From contig OY856413.1 in NCBI GenBank assembly GCA_963693085.1, positions 543,948,879-544,012,878 of the forward strand: a stretch of 64,000 nt of DNA, in the 5' to 3' direction. Positions 1 through 12,665 of this stretch are shown in pieces. The notes below the pieces were generated by a model, which saw only the letters and a program-made list of their open reading frames with translations, ran no database searches and was not told the DNA's origin. This DNA comes from Alisma plantago-aquatica. Its lineage: Eukaryota; Streptophyta; Magnoliopsida; Alismatales; Alismataceae. Each line of letters begins with the position of its first letter. Position 1 is the stretch's first letter. The translations under genes and the position numbers were made by a program.

Positions 1-679
1 ATAATCTAAAGACATCCTATCATATCCTGCATTGGATAACACTAAACACTTCCACCCCCTAATAGACTCAAAGATGTAGGGTGGGAATTATTCTAGAATA
101 AACTTTCTACTCATGATCATCCATTTAATTTTTTGAAACATTTTTACTTATACTACTTCAAAAAATATAAGATCAAAGATCACCTCTTCTTAATTGGGAT
201 TAGTAACATCTTGTGGAAACTTATTGATTAATAATAATCTCTTGTGTAAGTTTTAAAAGAATAAAAGCCTAAATTCTTCCCTTTCAATAATTTATAAACA
301 AACCTATATATTTTTAAATATAGCTCTAATTCCTTAAAGACACCGATTAGTTATAAAATATGTACATATTTGTTTTTGTATTGATCAAAATTTACTTAAT
401 TGTACATACTTTCTCTCCATGGATATCCTTTTTTTCCTCTTTGTGTTTACAAATACCTACTTTTTACCTATTTTCTTTTGATGTAACAATTAAAAGTGGT
501 CACATACTAAAGCTAGGGCTAATCTCTCAAACAATTGAGGGTTCCTCATTCTATCCAAAAATTATTCATCATAAATAACACTTAGATGGGAATCTAAGCC
601 TAGTTTTTATTTAACATGTTTGAGAAGCATGCACATCATTATAGTTTTTGTTAGGGATATTGAATAACTAAATGAAGTA
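1..679. other. AT-rich intergenic sequence, no gene seen
   Basis: No coding or repeat signature is recognised. The stretch is AT-rich with short open frames only. Bases 671-679 (AATGAAGTA) are the left target-site copy of the MITE that follows. Confidence 0.6.
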
Positions 680-1093
680 GGAAAAAAATGGTACACTTTG
701 ACCAAAAAAATTCCAAAAATAGTAGTTCTGTGAAAATAATTCCTGAAGTAGCCTAGTATATTGAGGAAACGTCATTTGAATTTGCATTTTTCGGGTCCAA
801 ATTATGAAAATGCCACTACATTCGTAATATTAAAAAAATAAGAAAAAAAGTGAAAGGGAAAAACAAGATGGTGTTTTCACCCAAATGTGTTGGTTGAAAC
901 CGCCAACTTATTTTGTGCTTTCTCTTTGTTTTTTTTATTGAAAGCTCCAAGTACAACATCATTTTTGCAATTTTGGCCAGAAAAATGCCAATGCAAATGG
1001 CATTGTTTCAAGAAACTAGGCTACTATAGGAATTAATCTTGGTGCTATTTTTAGAAATTTTTTGACAAAGTATATCATTTTAGTTTATTTTCC
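680..1093. mobile_element. Mutator-type MITE (non-autonomous, 414 bp)
   Basis: The two ends form a long terminal inverted repeat of about 117 bp: the left arm starts GGAAAAAAATGGTACACTTT and the complement of the right arm starts GGAAAATAAACTAAAATGAT. Both arms share blocks such as AGTAGCCTAGT and GCATTTTTC in the same order. Flanking 9-mers AATGAAGTA (671-679) and AATAAAGTA (1094-1102) match at 8 of 9 positions, the target-site size of Mutator-like elements. The interior has no transposase frame. Family placement rests on the long inverted repeat and the 9-bp duplication only. Confidence 0.8.
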
Positions 1094-1474
1094 AATAAAG
1101 TATTTCATAATCATATATTCTAGTAGAATATAACCACATCATTTCATTGGTTAGGTTTTTATCAACCCATATGTTTTCCTTATAGTGTATTCATTGATGT
1201 TGTCTTTTAAATTCACACATAGTAAGCTACATACGTGACAATGCATGTGATTATCAGTTTTCCATAGCAGTATTCTCAATGCACCCAATCTTTGATATAT
1301 TATTTCTTATGAGACAATATAGAGAAGTTAAGTTTGTGTATGTCAAAATGTAAAATTGTGTGAGGATTGGATCATCTTGCTCACTAGGCTTATAAAAAAA
1401 TCATTAATGTGGTCACCAACTTGAACCCCTTTTTTTGGTGTAAACGGTGTGTTGCTCTTCTATATTAGGCTACT
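1094..1474. other. Intergenic, nothing recognised
   Basis: AT-rich sequence between the MITE and the LINE fragment, with no supported feature beyond the right target-site copy at 1094-1102. Confidence 0.5.
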
Positions 1475-2685
1475 AAAAGGTTGTACAAAAGGGGCCCTGG
1501 ACAGAGTGTCCAAGGACAAAAAAACAAACTACAAATAGAGGCGTCCACAAATGACACCCAAAAAACCAAGAAACTAACTGTACATAAGCCTATAGCCAGA
1601 AACGACACCAAGCAAAAAAAACTAATTCACCAAGGTGCCATGCCCATACTAACAAAGACTGTATGAATCCCTACACACCTTTTCCCACAAACTGGCTGCC
1701 TTATACTGACTGCCCACAAAAATTCTGCTATTTCTTTCCAGCCACAAGTGATATAGAATAGCAATCCCAAAAAACTTCCTGTCTCCTCGAGCCTTGATTA
1801 GAGCTTCAGCAGAGACAGGTTTCTCCCCAAACTTCTGTTTGTAAAGCTCCCATAAAACAGAACTGAACGAGCAGCTAAGGAACAAATGATCAGTAATATC
1901 TTCATCTTCCTGACATAACAGACATCTAGTAGCAAGATGATACCCCACCTTCTTCAGAAAATCAGTACAAGGCAGGCGATGAAGGAAAAGCTTCCAAAGG
2001 AAGCACGCCCAGTTCCTGGGAACATTACAGTCCCAAATCCACTCCGACCAACCCATACGATCTTTGGATCTTCTGAAGATCTCCCAACCATCTCTGATCT
2101 TAAACACATCTCGCATGTTGTAAGTAATCTTATCACCACCTTCAAAACCACCAACAAGGATATTATTAAGGATGTTAATCACTTTTTCGGCACCTCTAAC
2201 ATTCGGATAGCACCACTTTCCTTCCACTAAGCAAGAATTGATCTTGCATTTTTCCCCCTTACCAAACATGTTCATCTGCTGCTTATCACACAGTTCAAGC
2301 AAGGTTTTTTTCTTCGGGAGCCATGGGTCCTTCCATAACAAAATAGCACTCCCATCCCCCACACAGAAATCAACCTTATTTTTAAGGATGTCTTTATACT
2401 TCAAGAGTCTCCTCCACATCCATGAAGAGTTAGATCTACTCTCCAAAGCCCAAACAGAACTATTTTGAATATACCTTTCATGAATCCATTTGACCCACAT
2501 GGACTCTTTGTTTCTAGCCACATCCCAAAGATTTTTAAGCGAGGCAGCTTTGGACCAGTCTTCTATTCGTCTAATACCTAGACCACCTTCAGAACGAGGC
2601 AAATAGATGTCCTCCCATGAGACAGTATGCAAATGCCTTTTGTTTTCATTATCATTCCATAAGAAGTCCCTCATGATCTTCTAAC
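1475..2685 (-). mobile_element. 5'-truncated L1-type LINE fragment
   Basis: Contains the last third of a plant LINE ORF2 (1649-2674) followed on the minus strand by about 170 bp of 3' untranslated sequence. The endonuclease and most of the reverse transcriptase are absent, the usual result of incomplete reverse transcription. Both outer edges are estimates: I could not find a convincing target duplication or poly-A tail. Confidence 0.7.
1649..2674 (-). pseudogene. LINE ORF2 C-terminus with zinc-binding RT domain (zf-RVT)
   Basis: A 341-residue frame that begins in the stretch just after the reverse transcriptase palm (KIMRDFLW, with a TAG codon three codons before its ATG) and runs through the connection region (SEGGLGIRR near residue 30) to a zf-RVT domain at about residues 215-300. 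The zinc-binding pattern CLLC...DH..LSC is visible, with the family hallmark WKLFLHRLPC before it. In intact plant LINEs this follows endonuclease and RT domains in an ORF2 of well over 1000 residues, so this is about a quarter of the protein and cannot act alone. The apparent start codon is an internal methionine. The frame is otherwise open, so the copy is not very old. Confidence 0.85.
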
Positions 2686-4788
2686 CAATCATGAACATCT
2701 TAAGGTGATAACTCCAAATTCAGTGTACTTAAGGTCTCATATTTCATCAATAACCCAATCGTATGACATCAACTCTTGTCATGATCCATTGTATTTTGTA
2801 CTAGTAAGATATAAAAACATTCTTTTCAAAAGACCCCACTAATTTCCCACTACTCATTTCATCTTGATTTCTTATATAGAAAACAAAATTGTTTGTAGTA
2901 GGACCTATTTAACCTATGGAATCCATTTTGAATCATTGAGAAGACATTTGGTATTTTTTATAACATCACTTGGTGTATATGATGATTGATTATATATTTT
3001 TCAAACTACCAACTAATTAATTGTTGGTCTCCCTAAAAACCCAAATTAAGTTTGTTAGGGATATTGTTGTTATCCTCTATGTAAATATCTACCTTCATCT
3101 ATGTTGTAGATTAAAAAAGTGAGCTTATTCTCACACCTCATTTTTTATTGCAATGGCTTGCATTTGTAATTGGAACTTAAGATAATCTATATAATAAAGA
3201 AATATTATAAGGATGATAGCTTGAAACATTAGAAGGCCGATGATTCTCTACATATAACAAATTATTTAAGTTCCATTTGTTTAATTCCCACATAACCTAC
3301 AATGTTACAAAAATAGAATGATTCAAAACATGAAACCTTAAAACACATTCCTATTATATTGAAAGTGATACATACAATGAAAATATTTTACCTGACATCT
3401 TCACAACTCTCTAAAATGGAAAATCATATGAACCAAGATATCTAAAAATGAAAGTTAAAAATTCATCTCAAACAAACTTGGGCAACATGTGTGTTCATTA
3501 CATTTAACTTCTAGTATGAGAATGGATGTAATCTCATGCTCTTTTCTGGTTTAATTTATTCTTATTGTAATCATTGTTTGCCTTCAATAACTTTTTACAC
3601 AAGATTTTTGTATAAGAAAACATTTTGCAATTCAGTATAATCCAAGGTCTATTTTCTATGTTCAAAAAGTATGTCTCATCAAATACAACTAATGATTTGG
3701 CATTAAGCCAATGTGATCAATTATTATACACACTTGTAATAGATGACATAAATGTAAGCATATTAGTTGTAATACAATGTTTTGTTAGTTTTACATCAAA
3801 CTAAATGAATTTGATTGAATTCTTGTAGTTCAGTTACATTCCTTATGGACACCCATTCTTCCAGTTTGAAACATCTTAAATTATCAAGACTTATTTCATC
3901 TAATGTTTTAAGCCTAGATTGTGCATATCCCCAACAGTTCTTTAGCACATAGTAGTGAAGTATTGATCTACTAAGAGAATTATGAATGGATTCATATGAT
4001 TTTGACTACATAAATGGAATTTTATATAGACCAAGTTGGTTTTTAGTGACATTATCCATGGTGTTGCAATGACTAAATACCAAGATGATATCTGGCATAA
4101 GGAGCATAAAGACATAATGTAGGTCTTGTAACTTAAAGTGAACATGTAATCACATAATAGTTGATAAGAAGAATTTGAGTCAAAAAGAATGAGTGTATTA
4201 GTCATTCTTGAATTGCACACACAAGAAGTGACATATACATGATCACATGTTTTATGTCAAAATCACTAAACAAATAAGAGTTGTGTGATAAAAGTTCTCC
4301 AGTGGATCAACCTAGTGAAGATATAGATATATAAACATATGTATAAGATAGGGTCATCTATTCTGAATTTTAAAGGAAAATATAACAATTATTATAATGA
4401 ATAAGGATTGACATAGTTTTATTTGATGTTTTACCTTGATAACTTTCTATCATGACTTAGATATTCTTTTTAATTAAGCCACACATGTTATTATCTAGTC
4501 AAATATCAAATAAAATTGAACTATGAAATTTTAGCATGGTTCAGTTTGAATTCAAATGATATACAACATATTACAATGATCATTGTTATATATTTCATGG
4601 ACAATCCTACCTCACATAATCATCTTTAGGTATTCATCTAAAATATGATTACTAACTTCCATCGATGTAGTTATGGAACCATTAATATTACAACAATGTA
4701 TAAAATATGCACCATTGTAATCTAACTAAATTCATTAAAGTATGTTGTTCTATTATGTGAAACATTCATTTTGATTGTTGTGCATTAC
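2686..4788. other. AT-rich intergenic sequence, no gene seen
   Basis: About 2.1 kb without a recognised coding region, inverted-repeat element or tandem repeat. Short open frames on both strands show no domain I know. Confidence 0.5.
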
Positions 4789-5511
4789 TAGGGTTGTAAA
4801 TAGGTATGGGTAGACCTGTGCACCCACAAATCCAGACCCCACGGGTCTAAATTTTCAGACTCGTACAACCATTGACCCACATATATATAGCGCCACATAT
4901 AAGTGGGTCCACTAATGGTTATGCTTGGGCCCATACCCACAAACCCATGGACCCGCTATACATAAATAATTAATTAAATAATATATTATTATATCATACT
5001 TTACTAGTCTAATTAGAATAATACTTCATATTACATATCACTATAATTATAATAAGGTTAAAACTAGTCATCTAATTAGAAATTAACTATTCTAATTACA
5101 ATCATGACCAACATATGTAACCTTAAAATCAAACTAGTTACATGATATGCCACAACATTAAAAGACTATGATAATGACTACAAACACGTAAATAATTGAC
5201 TCAACTAATCCTAGATCTACAAAGTATTACATTGTTCAATATAACTACTACATTTTTATGTCATATATAATAGAAATATCTTATAGTATAAGAATATATA
5301 GAACACAATTGCAAATTTTCTTAAATAAAAATATTGATGTTTATATAGAACCATTTGCCCGGATACCCGCATCGTAGACCCAATATTGTTGTGGTACATG
5401 CATGTTATGGGTCAAGATTTTTATTATGCAGGTCTAGAACTAGAATCGGACTTGCTACATTAAATGGATGTGGGTATGGGTATGGCCAGACCCACACCAC
5501 TTACACCCCTA
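4789..5511. mobile_element. hAT-like non-autonomous DNA element (about 720 bp)
   Basis: Left end TAGGGTTGTAAATAGG and the complement of the right end TAGGGGTGTAAGTGG form an imperfect terminal inverted repeat of about 28 bp. The subterminal zones are rich in GGGT/ACCC words (for example GGGTATGGGTATGG near the right end), as in many plant hAT MITEs. The flanks share ATTACTA, giving a 7- to 8-bp near-duplication (CATTACTA/AATTACTA if the element starts at GGG). The core is AT-rich with no transposase. Exact ends are uncertain by 1-2 bp. Confidence 0.7.
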
Positions 5512-7517
5512 ATTACTATAATAGTTTAACACATCCAGACCTGCTTATGATTTTGTTATAAATATAAATAGAATATGAGTAAATTTATTATTATACATTT
5601 ATGCATTTGTTGTTTTATTTGTCTTGGTCAGATTTGGTTATGTTGCACAAAATAACTGAATTGAACCATTCTGTAAACTTATATGAAATTGTGTTAAACC
5701 ATTCATCCCAAAATAGAAAATAGACATGCTATGTGTTGGATTTTATAGAGTTTTATGACTTTCTTTGATTTTATAGGATTATGATGATTCTTTAAAAATG
5801 AAGATAGTATAATAAAAGAATGGTATTTCTTTCCATCAAAACTACTTGCATGTAAGCTCTCACAAATTTTGCATGTAACCTTCACATTAAAAAACCCAAT
5901 TCCTTGTCTAGATGAAAGTGTGTTATGCTTAATCGTTATCATATCTCCATGTTTGGGTCAAAACTTATTGACAACGAATCTCAAGTTTACCTTAACCCTA
6001 GAGTAAACTTCTTAATTATTACCTTATCTTTTTTCAACTAACTAAGTGAGAAACCCTAATTTCAAGATGGAATTTATGTGACACACTTAAAATAAGGTTG
6101 TTTGCTAAGATGTATGTGAACGCACATATTTATATACAAACCCTAACTCTATGTTATTGGAATGAGTATTGTATTCTTTTTCTTTGATTAAGATATTTGT
6201 GAGTTAAGTTGAGTTATTATAGACCTTGAATGGTTTTGACCTAAGTCATACTTAGTCTGTTCTATAAACTTGACTAAAAGAAAGGTTACAGAGAATACTA
6301 ATGCTTCTTGATTTAAAATATATTAAATTTGTGTTATTGGTTGAGATTCTATATTTTAAGTATAAAAATTGGGTAAAGAACTTAGAACTAAGTTCATAGT
6401 AATTACAAATCATGTTTGCACATTTGGGTCTATAGTTCGCTGATTTTAGGATTGATTGGATCAACATTAGGGGCGGATGCAACCCCGTTGGGAGATGTAG
6501 CTTTGTCCTAACTAAGATGGTTTGCCTTGCTAGAAAATCAGGCACAAAACCAATCACCTTCTTTATTACGTCTAACTGACTTATCTAAGGCCCAATTTGG
6601 CTTTTCAAGGTTTGGATTCCTAAACTTGCTGATGAATTTTCAATTTCTTTTTATGTCTACAAATATCCTTACAAGTTGGCCTATCTTGTTAGGGGATCAA
6701 CTTGGTGTTTTGTGTTTTCTTCCCGATATATAGTGATGAAAGCCCATTATGATAGAAATTCAACAAATTCATGTAAAATGGCATATCTTTTATTTTGCTA
6801 TATTACATATATATAACTTCTATCTGTTTTATCATTTCAATTTTTGAATTTCTATTTTCCAATATTAAAAGTGGTTTGTGGATATTTTGGTGCAAGGAGT
6901 GTGATTTGTGATGGAGAGCAGAGATATGTAAAAGATTTTGGCTCAAGAATGTTTTCTTACTTATTTGCACAACGCACAGTTAGTTTATGGATTTCATGGT
7001 TTTGCATGTTCTTTGTCCTATCCAACTTCCCTTAATATGTTCTCATTCAAAGAATAAGGTTTGATCAGTGCATTTTCTCTTTTCTTCCCATTTCTTATTT
7101 CCTTAGGGATGTCAAGACGTTGGGAGGTTGTTTCTACCAGAATCAAGCTTTTGGATGGATTTCCTATTAGATCTTTGAAAAGCTACATATTTTAATTTTT
7201 ACCTTGTTAATAGTGCACCACGGGCTACATATGTAAAATTTGATTTCTTTCTTTCCAGACATTCTATAAGCATCATCAAGTTATTAAATGGCTGAAAGTG
7301 GGGCTTTTCACATAGAATTCAATACAAATTTCTATTCTTGCTTGCTTCATGATATGAACTAGAACTAAAACATTATAATTATAGTATAATATATTGATCG
7401 AGATTGTATATGGTGGCAATTTCTCCAAGAGCCATAAAAAACTAAAATCGCATTTAATTGGTCTTGTTATTGAGTATTTTGACAAGATACAATGATGATC
7501 AAGCTTTGTGTAGGAAA
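5512..7517. other. AT-rich intergenic sequence, no gene seen
   Basis: No recognised coding region or repeat. Bases 7513-7517 (GGAAA) are the target-site copy of copia element A. Confidence 0.5.
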
Positions 7518-8252
7518 TGAAAAACCACTAGAGGGGGGTGAATAGGGTTTTATGATAGTTTCAATATAATTTTAACTCAAACAACCACAATTGAAATAAT
7601 CAAGAAGGAGACAAGGTGTTTAGAGTGGTTCCAACCTTAGCAAATACTAAGGCAGTCAATCCACTACCCGATTGCTTACCCAACCGGGATTTTGAAAGTA
7701 TTAATTTTATTACCTCTCAAGGAATTTACATAAAATACAATACTTTCTACATCCTTTGGACAACCTTCACTTTGAAGTAGTTGCACCAACTCGAAGCAGC
7801 CTTCTTGAAGTAACTTCATGCTCCCCCTTGAAGTAGCCTTCCTCTTTGAAGTAGCCTCCCATTGCAACAGCCTTCTAGAAGTAGTCCAAAGCCTCCTTCT
7901 TCACCAAGAAGATTAAGACCCTCTCCAATCCGCAGCCTCCAACCCTAGGAGTAGCAAGGAGAGTACAAGCAATAAGAGTGAATAAGAAAGGAAAAGGGAA
8001 ATTACAATTACCCTTTGATGCACAAGGCTTGATTTGCCTATATCAAGCGTATAGATCTCCTAACCAATGAATGTTGAAGTGTTGGTTTGGTGGTTAGAAG
8101 ATAATATTCTACAGGACACAAATTTAGAGCAAGGGGAAGAATAGCCAATTGCAAGTGTTGCTCAATTACTCAAAACATATTGCTAATGCAAGTGTATGCT
8201 CAAGGATTGCTCAAGTGTAGAATTAGTGAGTTTAGGTGTCCTAAGGCATGTC

Positions 8253-8261
8253 CTATTTATA
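8253..8261 (-). promoter_or_regulatory. TATA box of copia A LTR
   Basis: Minus-strand TATAAATAG, about 670 bp inside the LTR. The copia B LTR has the same word TATAAATAGGAC at 19371. The matching region is deleted from the 5' LTR of this element. Confidence 0.6.
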
Positions 8262-8397
8262 GGAATGACCTACAAGTTCTTAAGGACGTTCTAGACACTT
8301 TCTAGGGGGTTCTAAGTGCTTAACTAGCCGTTAGGTACACTTTAGTTGCTTTAGCAATGGCTAGTTAATTAATTCTAAAAGTTGCTGTCATAACTCA

Positions 8398-8599
8398 TCT
8401 CGGTCGAAGTTTTGTCGACCGAGAGTCCTACTCGGTCGAGGGTTTGTCGAACGATAGACTCTCTGGAGCAAGTGTATGCAACGTTCATCTCCAACTGCCA
8501 ACTACCTTGTCAGCTGTGTCTAACGGCTACTTGGGTCTTTCTCGGTCGAGGAGTTTGTCGACCGAGAGTGTCTTGGTCGAGGATTTTGTCGACTGAGAT
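8398..8599. repeat. Four GGTCGA...TCGACC hairpins in the copia A LTR
   Basis: Hairpins at 8398-8424, 8431-8457, 8540-8567 and 8572-8599. The first has a perfect 10-bp stem TCTCGGTCGA/TCGACCGAGA around a 7-base loop; the third has the same 10-bp stem. The second and fourth carry one or two stem changes. The loops are similar (a purine run then TTTG). Confidence 0.85.
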
Positions 8600-8930
8600 T
8601 GACCCTGTTTCAATTAAAGTACTAAGTGTGTATATGAGTGTGCATATGTGACACTATTGAAGGGGATGACCCATCTAAGTGTGGTGATTGGCTAGGGAAG
8701 ACCTAACACTTGATTTACATAATGTCTAAGTGCTTGTACATTATATTTTTGTACAAGTTTTACAATTGATTACATTTCATGAAATTACAATAATTCAAGC
8801 ATATAGATCTTCCATAATATTTGTCATCCACCTTATTCCTACAATACTCAAGTAGCACGGTAGATCGACAAGAGTGAAATGTTTGTCATTATCAAAACAA
8901 AGGGATTAAATGATGTCCATTTAGCCAACA

Positions 8931-8944
8931 ATCTCCCCCTTTTT
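8931..8944 (-). other. Polypurine tract of copia A
   Basis: Minus strand AAAAAGGGGGAGAT directly before the 3' LTR, the plus-strand primer of reverse transcription. A second AAGGGGGAG run lies at about 9180-9190 in the 3' untranslated region. Confidence 0.85.
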
Positions 8945-9261
8945 GAAGATGACAAACATTTCCAAAATATAAATCAATGAGTTGAGTTTCATACCTGAGA
9001 TTTACTTTGTGATTTTTTTCTCTTGTTTATGAAATGTGTGCTTATTATTCCCAAAGAAGTATAGAACATGAAATCCAACTCTTTAGGGAATATAGCAACT
9101 TTTAATGTAAAGCCAAGAGATTTACGAAACTCATTGATTGAGTTTTTCAAGGTTACCATTGTAAGATTTACCTTTATTTCTCCCCCTTTGTCATTTCAAA
9201 AAGATATCCATTAAAATAGAAAAACTCCCCCTTAAACCAAAGATGATATGATAAAGACATT

Positions 9262-12200
9262 TTAAGAAGCACAAATATCAAAGAAAACATCTTCTAAGGG
9301 AGTGATAAGTAGTTGCTTCCTTATTTTGTTAAATTGATCTAGTGAAAGTGGTTTTGTAAAAATGTCAGCCAATTGATCTTCTGTATTAACATGATGAAGG
9401 GATACATGATTCTTAGAGATATGATCCCGTAAAAAGTGATGACGGATTTCAATATGTTTAGCTCGACTGTGTAAAATAGGATTGTGTGCTAAGTTTATAG
9501 CGCTTGTGTTGTCACAAAATATAAGCGTGGAAGAAAACGTAAAACCATAATCGTTTAACACTTGTTGCATATAGAGTACTTGAGTAAAACAAGATCTGGC
9601 TGCCATATATTCAGCTTTAGTTGTAGAGAGGGCAACCGTATTTTGTTTCTTGCTAAACCAAGATACTAAGGCTCTTCCTTACAAGAAACAACCACCACTA
9701 GTGCTCTTGCGATCAAGTCGACAACCAGCATAGTCGGCATCAGTATAAGCTTTAAAATCCAAGGATTGTCCTTTAGGATACCATAAACCATAACATGTAG
9801 TGCCGGCTAAATATCGAAAAATGCGTTTTACTGCTTGAAAATGAGAATGCATGGGTTGTGATTGAAATCGAGCACAAAGACCAACTGAAAACATGATGTC
9901 CGGTCTAGAAGCAGTTAAGTAAAGAAAACTGCCAATCATGGCTCTATATAAGGAATCATCAATAGGTTCCCCATCTTCATCCTTATCAATTTTAGTGGAG
10001 GTAGCCATTAGAGTAGTAGCATGTTTGCACTGATCCATTCCAAAACATTTTAAGAGTTCTTTAGTATACTTTTCTTGGCTTATAAAAATCCCGACAGGTG
10101 TTTGCTTAATTTGAAAACCAAGAAAGAAAGTTAGTTCACCCATGAGACTCATTTCAAATTCTTTTTGCATAATGTCACTGAATTGTGTGCACAATGATTC
10201 ATTTGAAGCTACAAAAATAATGTCATCAACATATATTTGAACAACTAGAAAATCAGATGTATATGTTTTGAAAAATAAAGTAGAATCTGAATTTCCAATA
10301 GAGAAATCATTATCTAAAAGATATGTCTTGAGCCTTTCATACCAGTTCCTAGGTGCTTGTTTTAATCCATAAAGTGCTTTCTTAAGTTTGTAAACATAGT
10401 CACCTTTTGCTGGTATTTCAAAACTAGGTGGTTGGGAAACATATACTTCTTCTTGAATGATTCCATTTAGAAATGCACTTTTTACATCCATTTGGTAGAG
10501 TTTGATATTTTTGTGTGCAGCTATAGCTAGTAGCATTCTAATAGCTTCAAGTCTTGCTACTGGTGCATATGTTTCATCAAAGTCTATTCCTTCTTGTTGA
10601 TTATATCCTTGTGCTACTAACCTAGCTTTATTCCTTATTACTTCCCCTGCCTCATTTAACTTATTTCTAAAAACCCATTTGGTTCCAATAATGGTTTTAT
10701 CTTGTGATTTTGGAACTAAATCCCATACATCATTTTTAGTGAATTGGTTTAATTCTTCTTGCATTGCTATTATCCAATAGTCATCTTTAAGAGCTTCAGA
10801 CACCTTCTTAGGTTCAATGATAGAAACAAAAGCCATGTTTGCAACGTCTTTAAAAGAAGAACAAGTTTTGACTTTATCATTAGGATTTTCAATAATTAAT
10901 TCTTGAGGATGATCCTTAATGAGTCTAGGAGTAGATTGTGTCTCAGCTTGGTCATTACTTGGAGTATTTTTATCACTATTAGTTGGTATGGATAAATTTT
11001 CGAATTGATGAGTGAGATCAACTATTTCAAGGTTTTTTTATTTTGATTCTATATGAAAGGAAATATGAATTGATTCCTCAACCTTTCTAGAAATAGTGTT
11101 GTAGATTCTAAATGCTTTGCTAGAGGTAGAATGTCCCAAAAATAATGCTTTATGTGATTTAGAGTCAAACTTGTTTCTATCCTCTTTAGTGTTTAAGATA
11201 TAGCATGTTGATCCGAAGGTATGAAAATAGTCAACTCTAGGTTTCTTAGTATATATTATTTCATATGGTGTTTTCTTCAAATAGGAATGAACAATTACTC
11301 TATTTAACACATAGCATGTTGTGTTTACTGCTTCAGCCCAAAAAGTTTTAGGTGTATTGTGTTCGAGCATCATGGTTCTAGCCATTTCTTGTAGTGGTCG
11401 ATTTTTCCTTTCAACTATGCCATTTTTTTGTGGAGTGTGTGGAGCAGAAAAATTGTGAGTGTAGCCTTGAGATGTGCAAAATTCCTCAAATAAATGGTTC
11501 TCAAATTCTCCACCATGATCACTTCTAATGGTACATATTTTGTTTTGTAATAGATTTTCAATCTTGGAACAAAATTTTATGAAAACTTGAATAGTGTCAT
11601 CTTTGTTTGCAAGAAAATGTACCCATGTATATCTACTATAATCATCAACCATAACAAAACAATACCTTTTGCCACCAATAGATTGTGTCCGCATAGGTCC
11701 AAATAAATCCATATGAATCAGTTCTAGGGATCTACAGGTGCTAAGTACATGTTTGGGTTTAAACGATGTTCTTGTTTGTTTACCCAAGGTACATGGTTCA
11801 CAATTTTCAAATTGATCAAAAGACAAATTAGGCAAACCACGAAAAGGATCATATTTAACTAGCTTTTTGATAACATGTGAACTAGCATGACCCCATTTTT
11901 TATGCCATAGTTGTAGAGAATTTTCATTTGCAAGTAAGCATTTTCCAACTACATATTTCATAGAATTAGGTCTAAGAATATAGAGATTTCCAATTCTTTT
12001 TCCTTCATAAACAACATTTGTAATATTTTCTATTAGTAACATGCAGCAATTTTTGTTGAATAAAACATCATATCCACTGTCACATAATTGACTAATACTT
12101 TTTAAATTATGGTGCAAACCATCAATGAGTAAAACATTTTTTATTTCGAGATTTGTACCAATGTTACCTATTCCAACGATTTTACCTTTACCATTATCTC

Positions 12201-12327
12201 CAAAGGTAACTGTTCCACTCTTCTTTTCCTCAAAAGTTTGAAACTCATCCTTGTTTCCGGTCATGTGTTTGGAACATCCAATGTCGACCACCCAATCCTG
12301 CATTAAAATGTAGATTTTGGTACCCAT
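9262..12327 (-). pseudogene. Copia A pol: protease, integrase, RT, RNase H
   Basis: One frame carries all pol domains, broken only by TAA at 11038-11040 and TAA at 9679-9681. Protease motif VDIGCSKHMTG lies near residue 15; families have DSG or DTG, so the middle active-site residue is changed to Ile. Next come the GAG-pre-integrase zinc region (LWHKKWGH, CEPC), and integrase with HMDLFG, RSDHGGEFEN and KNGIVERKN supplying D, D and E. RT (first half of 9679-10836) has [11 protein letters not shown] and catalytic YVDD at residues 202-205 counted from 10836. RNase H follows, with [16 protein letters not shown] and DNTSAINL. No frameshift is seen. Gag is in a different frame, so pol expression would have needed frameshifting or splicing. 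The full-length RT and integrase make this the best-preserved protein in the window. Confidence 0.95.
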
Positions 12328-12389
12328 GTGATGGTCTGGTATGGTTAGAACATTTAATTACAGACTTAAGAAAAAAAATTTGATTCAGA

Positions 12390-12665
12390 ACTTCATTCGG
12401 TTGACAAAAGTTTGACCGACATCTCTTGCGGTCAACCAATTTTTCGATCGAGAAAGTTGCTATTTTACACATTAAAAACTGAATAGAAGTAGAAGTCTAC
12501 TCGGTCGACCACTTTTCGACCGATTTTTGCCCCGATCGAACATTTTTCGACCGAAGTGGTTATTGTTTTACTCAGGTTGTTGCTGTAGATTTTGATTTAT
12601 CACAGGCATCTGGTCGGTCGACAAAAGTTCAACCGATTATATTCTCAGTCGAGCAACACTTTGTC
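12390..12665. repeat. Hairpin-rich gag-pol gap of copia A
   Basis: Between the gag stop and the protease lie about 450 bp without coding similarity. They hold about six imperfect hairpins built from TCGGTCGA and TCGACCGA words. The best is TCGGTCGA (12501-12508), a 7-base loop, TCGACCGA (12516-12523). Others begin near 12392, 12426, 12531, 12610 and 12646. They use the same words as the hairpins of the element's own LTR. In copia B the same gag-pol gap is only about 30-40 bp. Confidence 0.75.

Larger units (their letters stand above)
7518..8930 (-). repeat. 3' LTR of copia element A (1413 bp)
   Basis: On the minus strand it starts TGTTGGCTAAATGGACATCA directly after the polypurine tract and ends CTAGTGGTTTTTCA. 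Near its 3' end lies the CACCCCCCTCTAG stretch also found near the LTR end of copia B. It carries the TATA box and four GGTCGA hairpins. It is the only full LTR copy of this element. Confidence 0.95.

Noticed and set aside
5355..5561. Small open frame near the hAT element
   Set aside because: It overlaps the element terminal repeat and has no motif.
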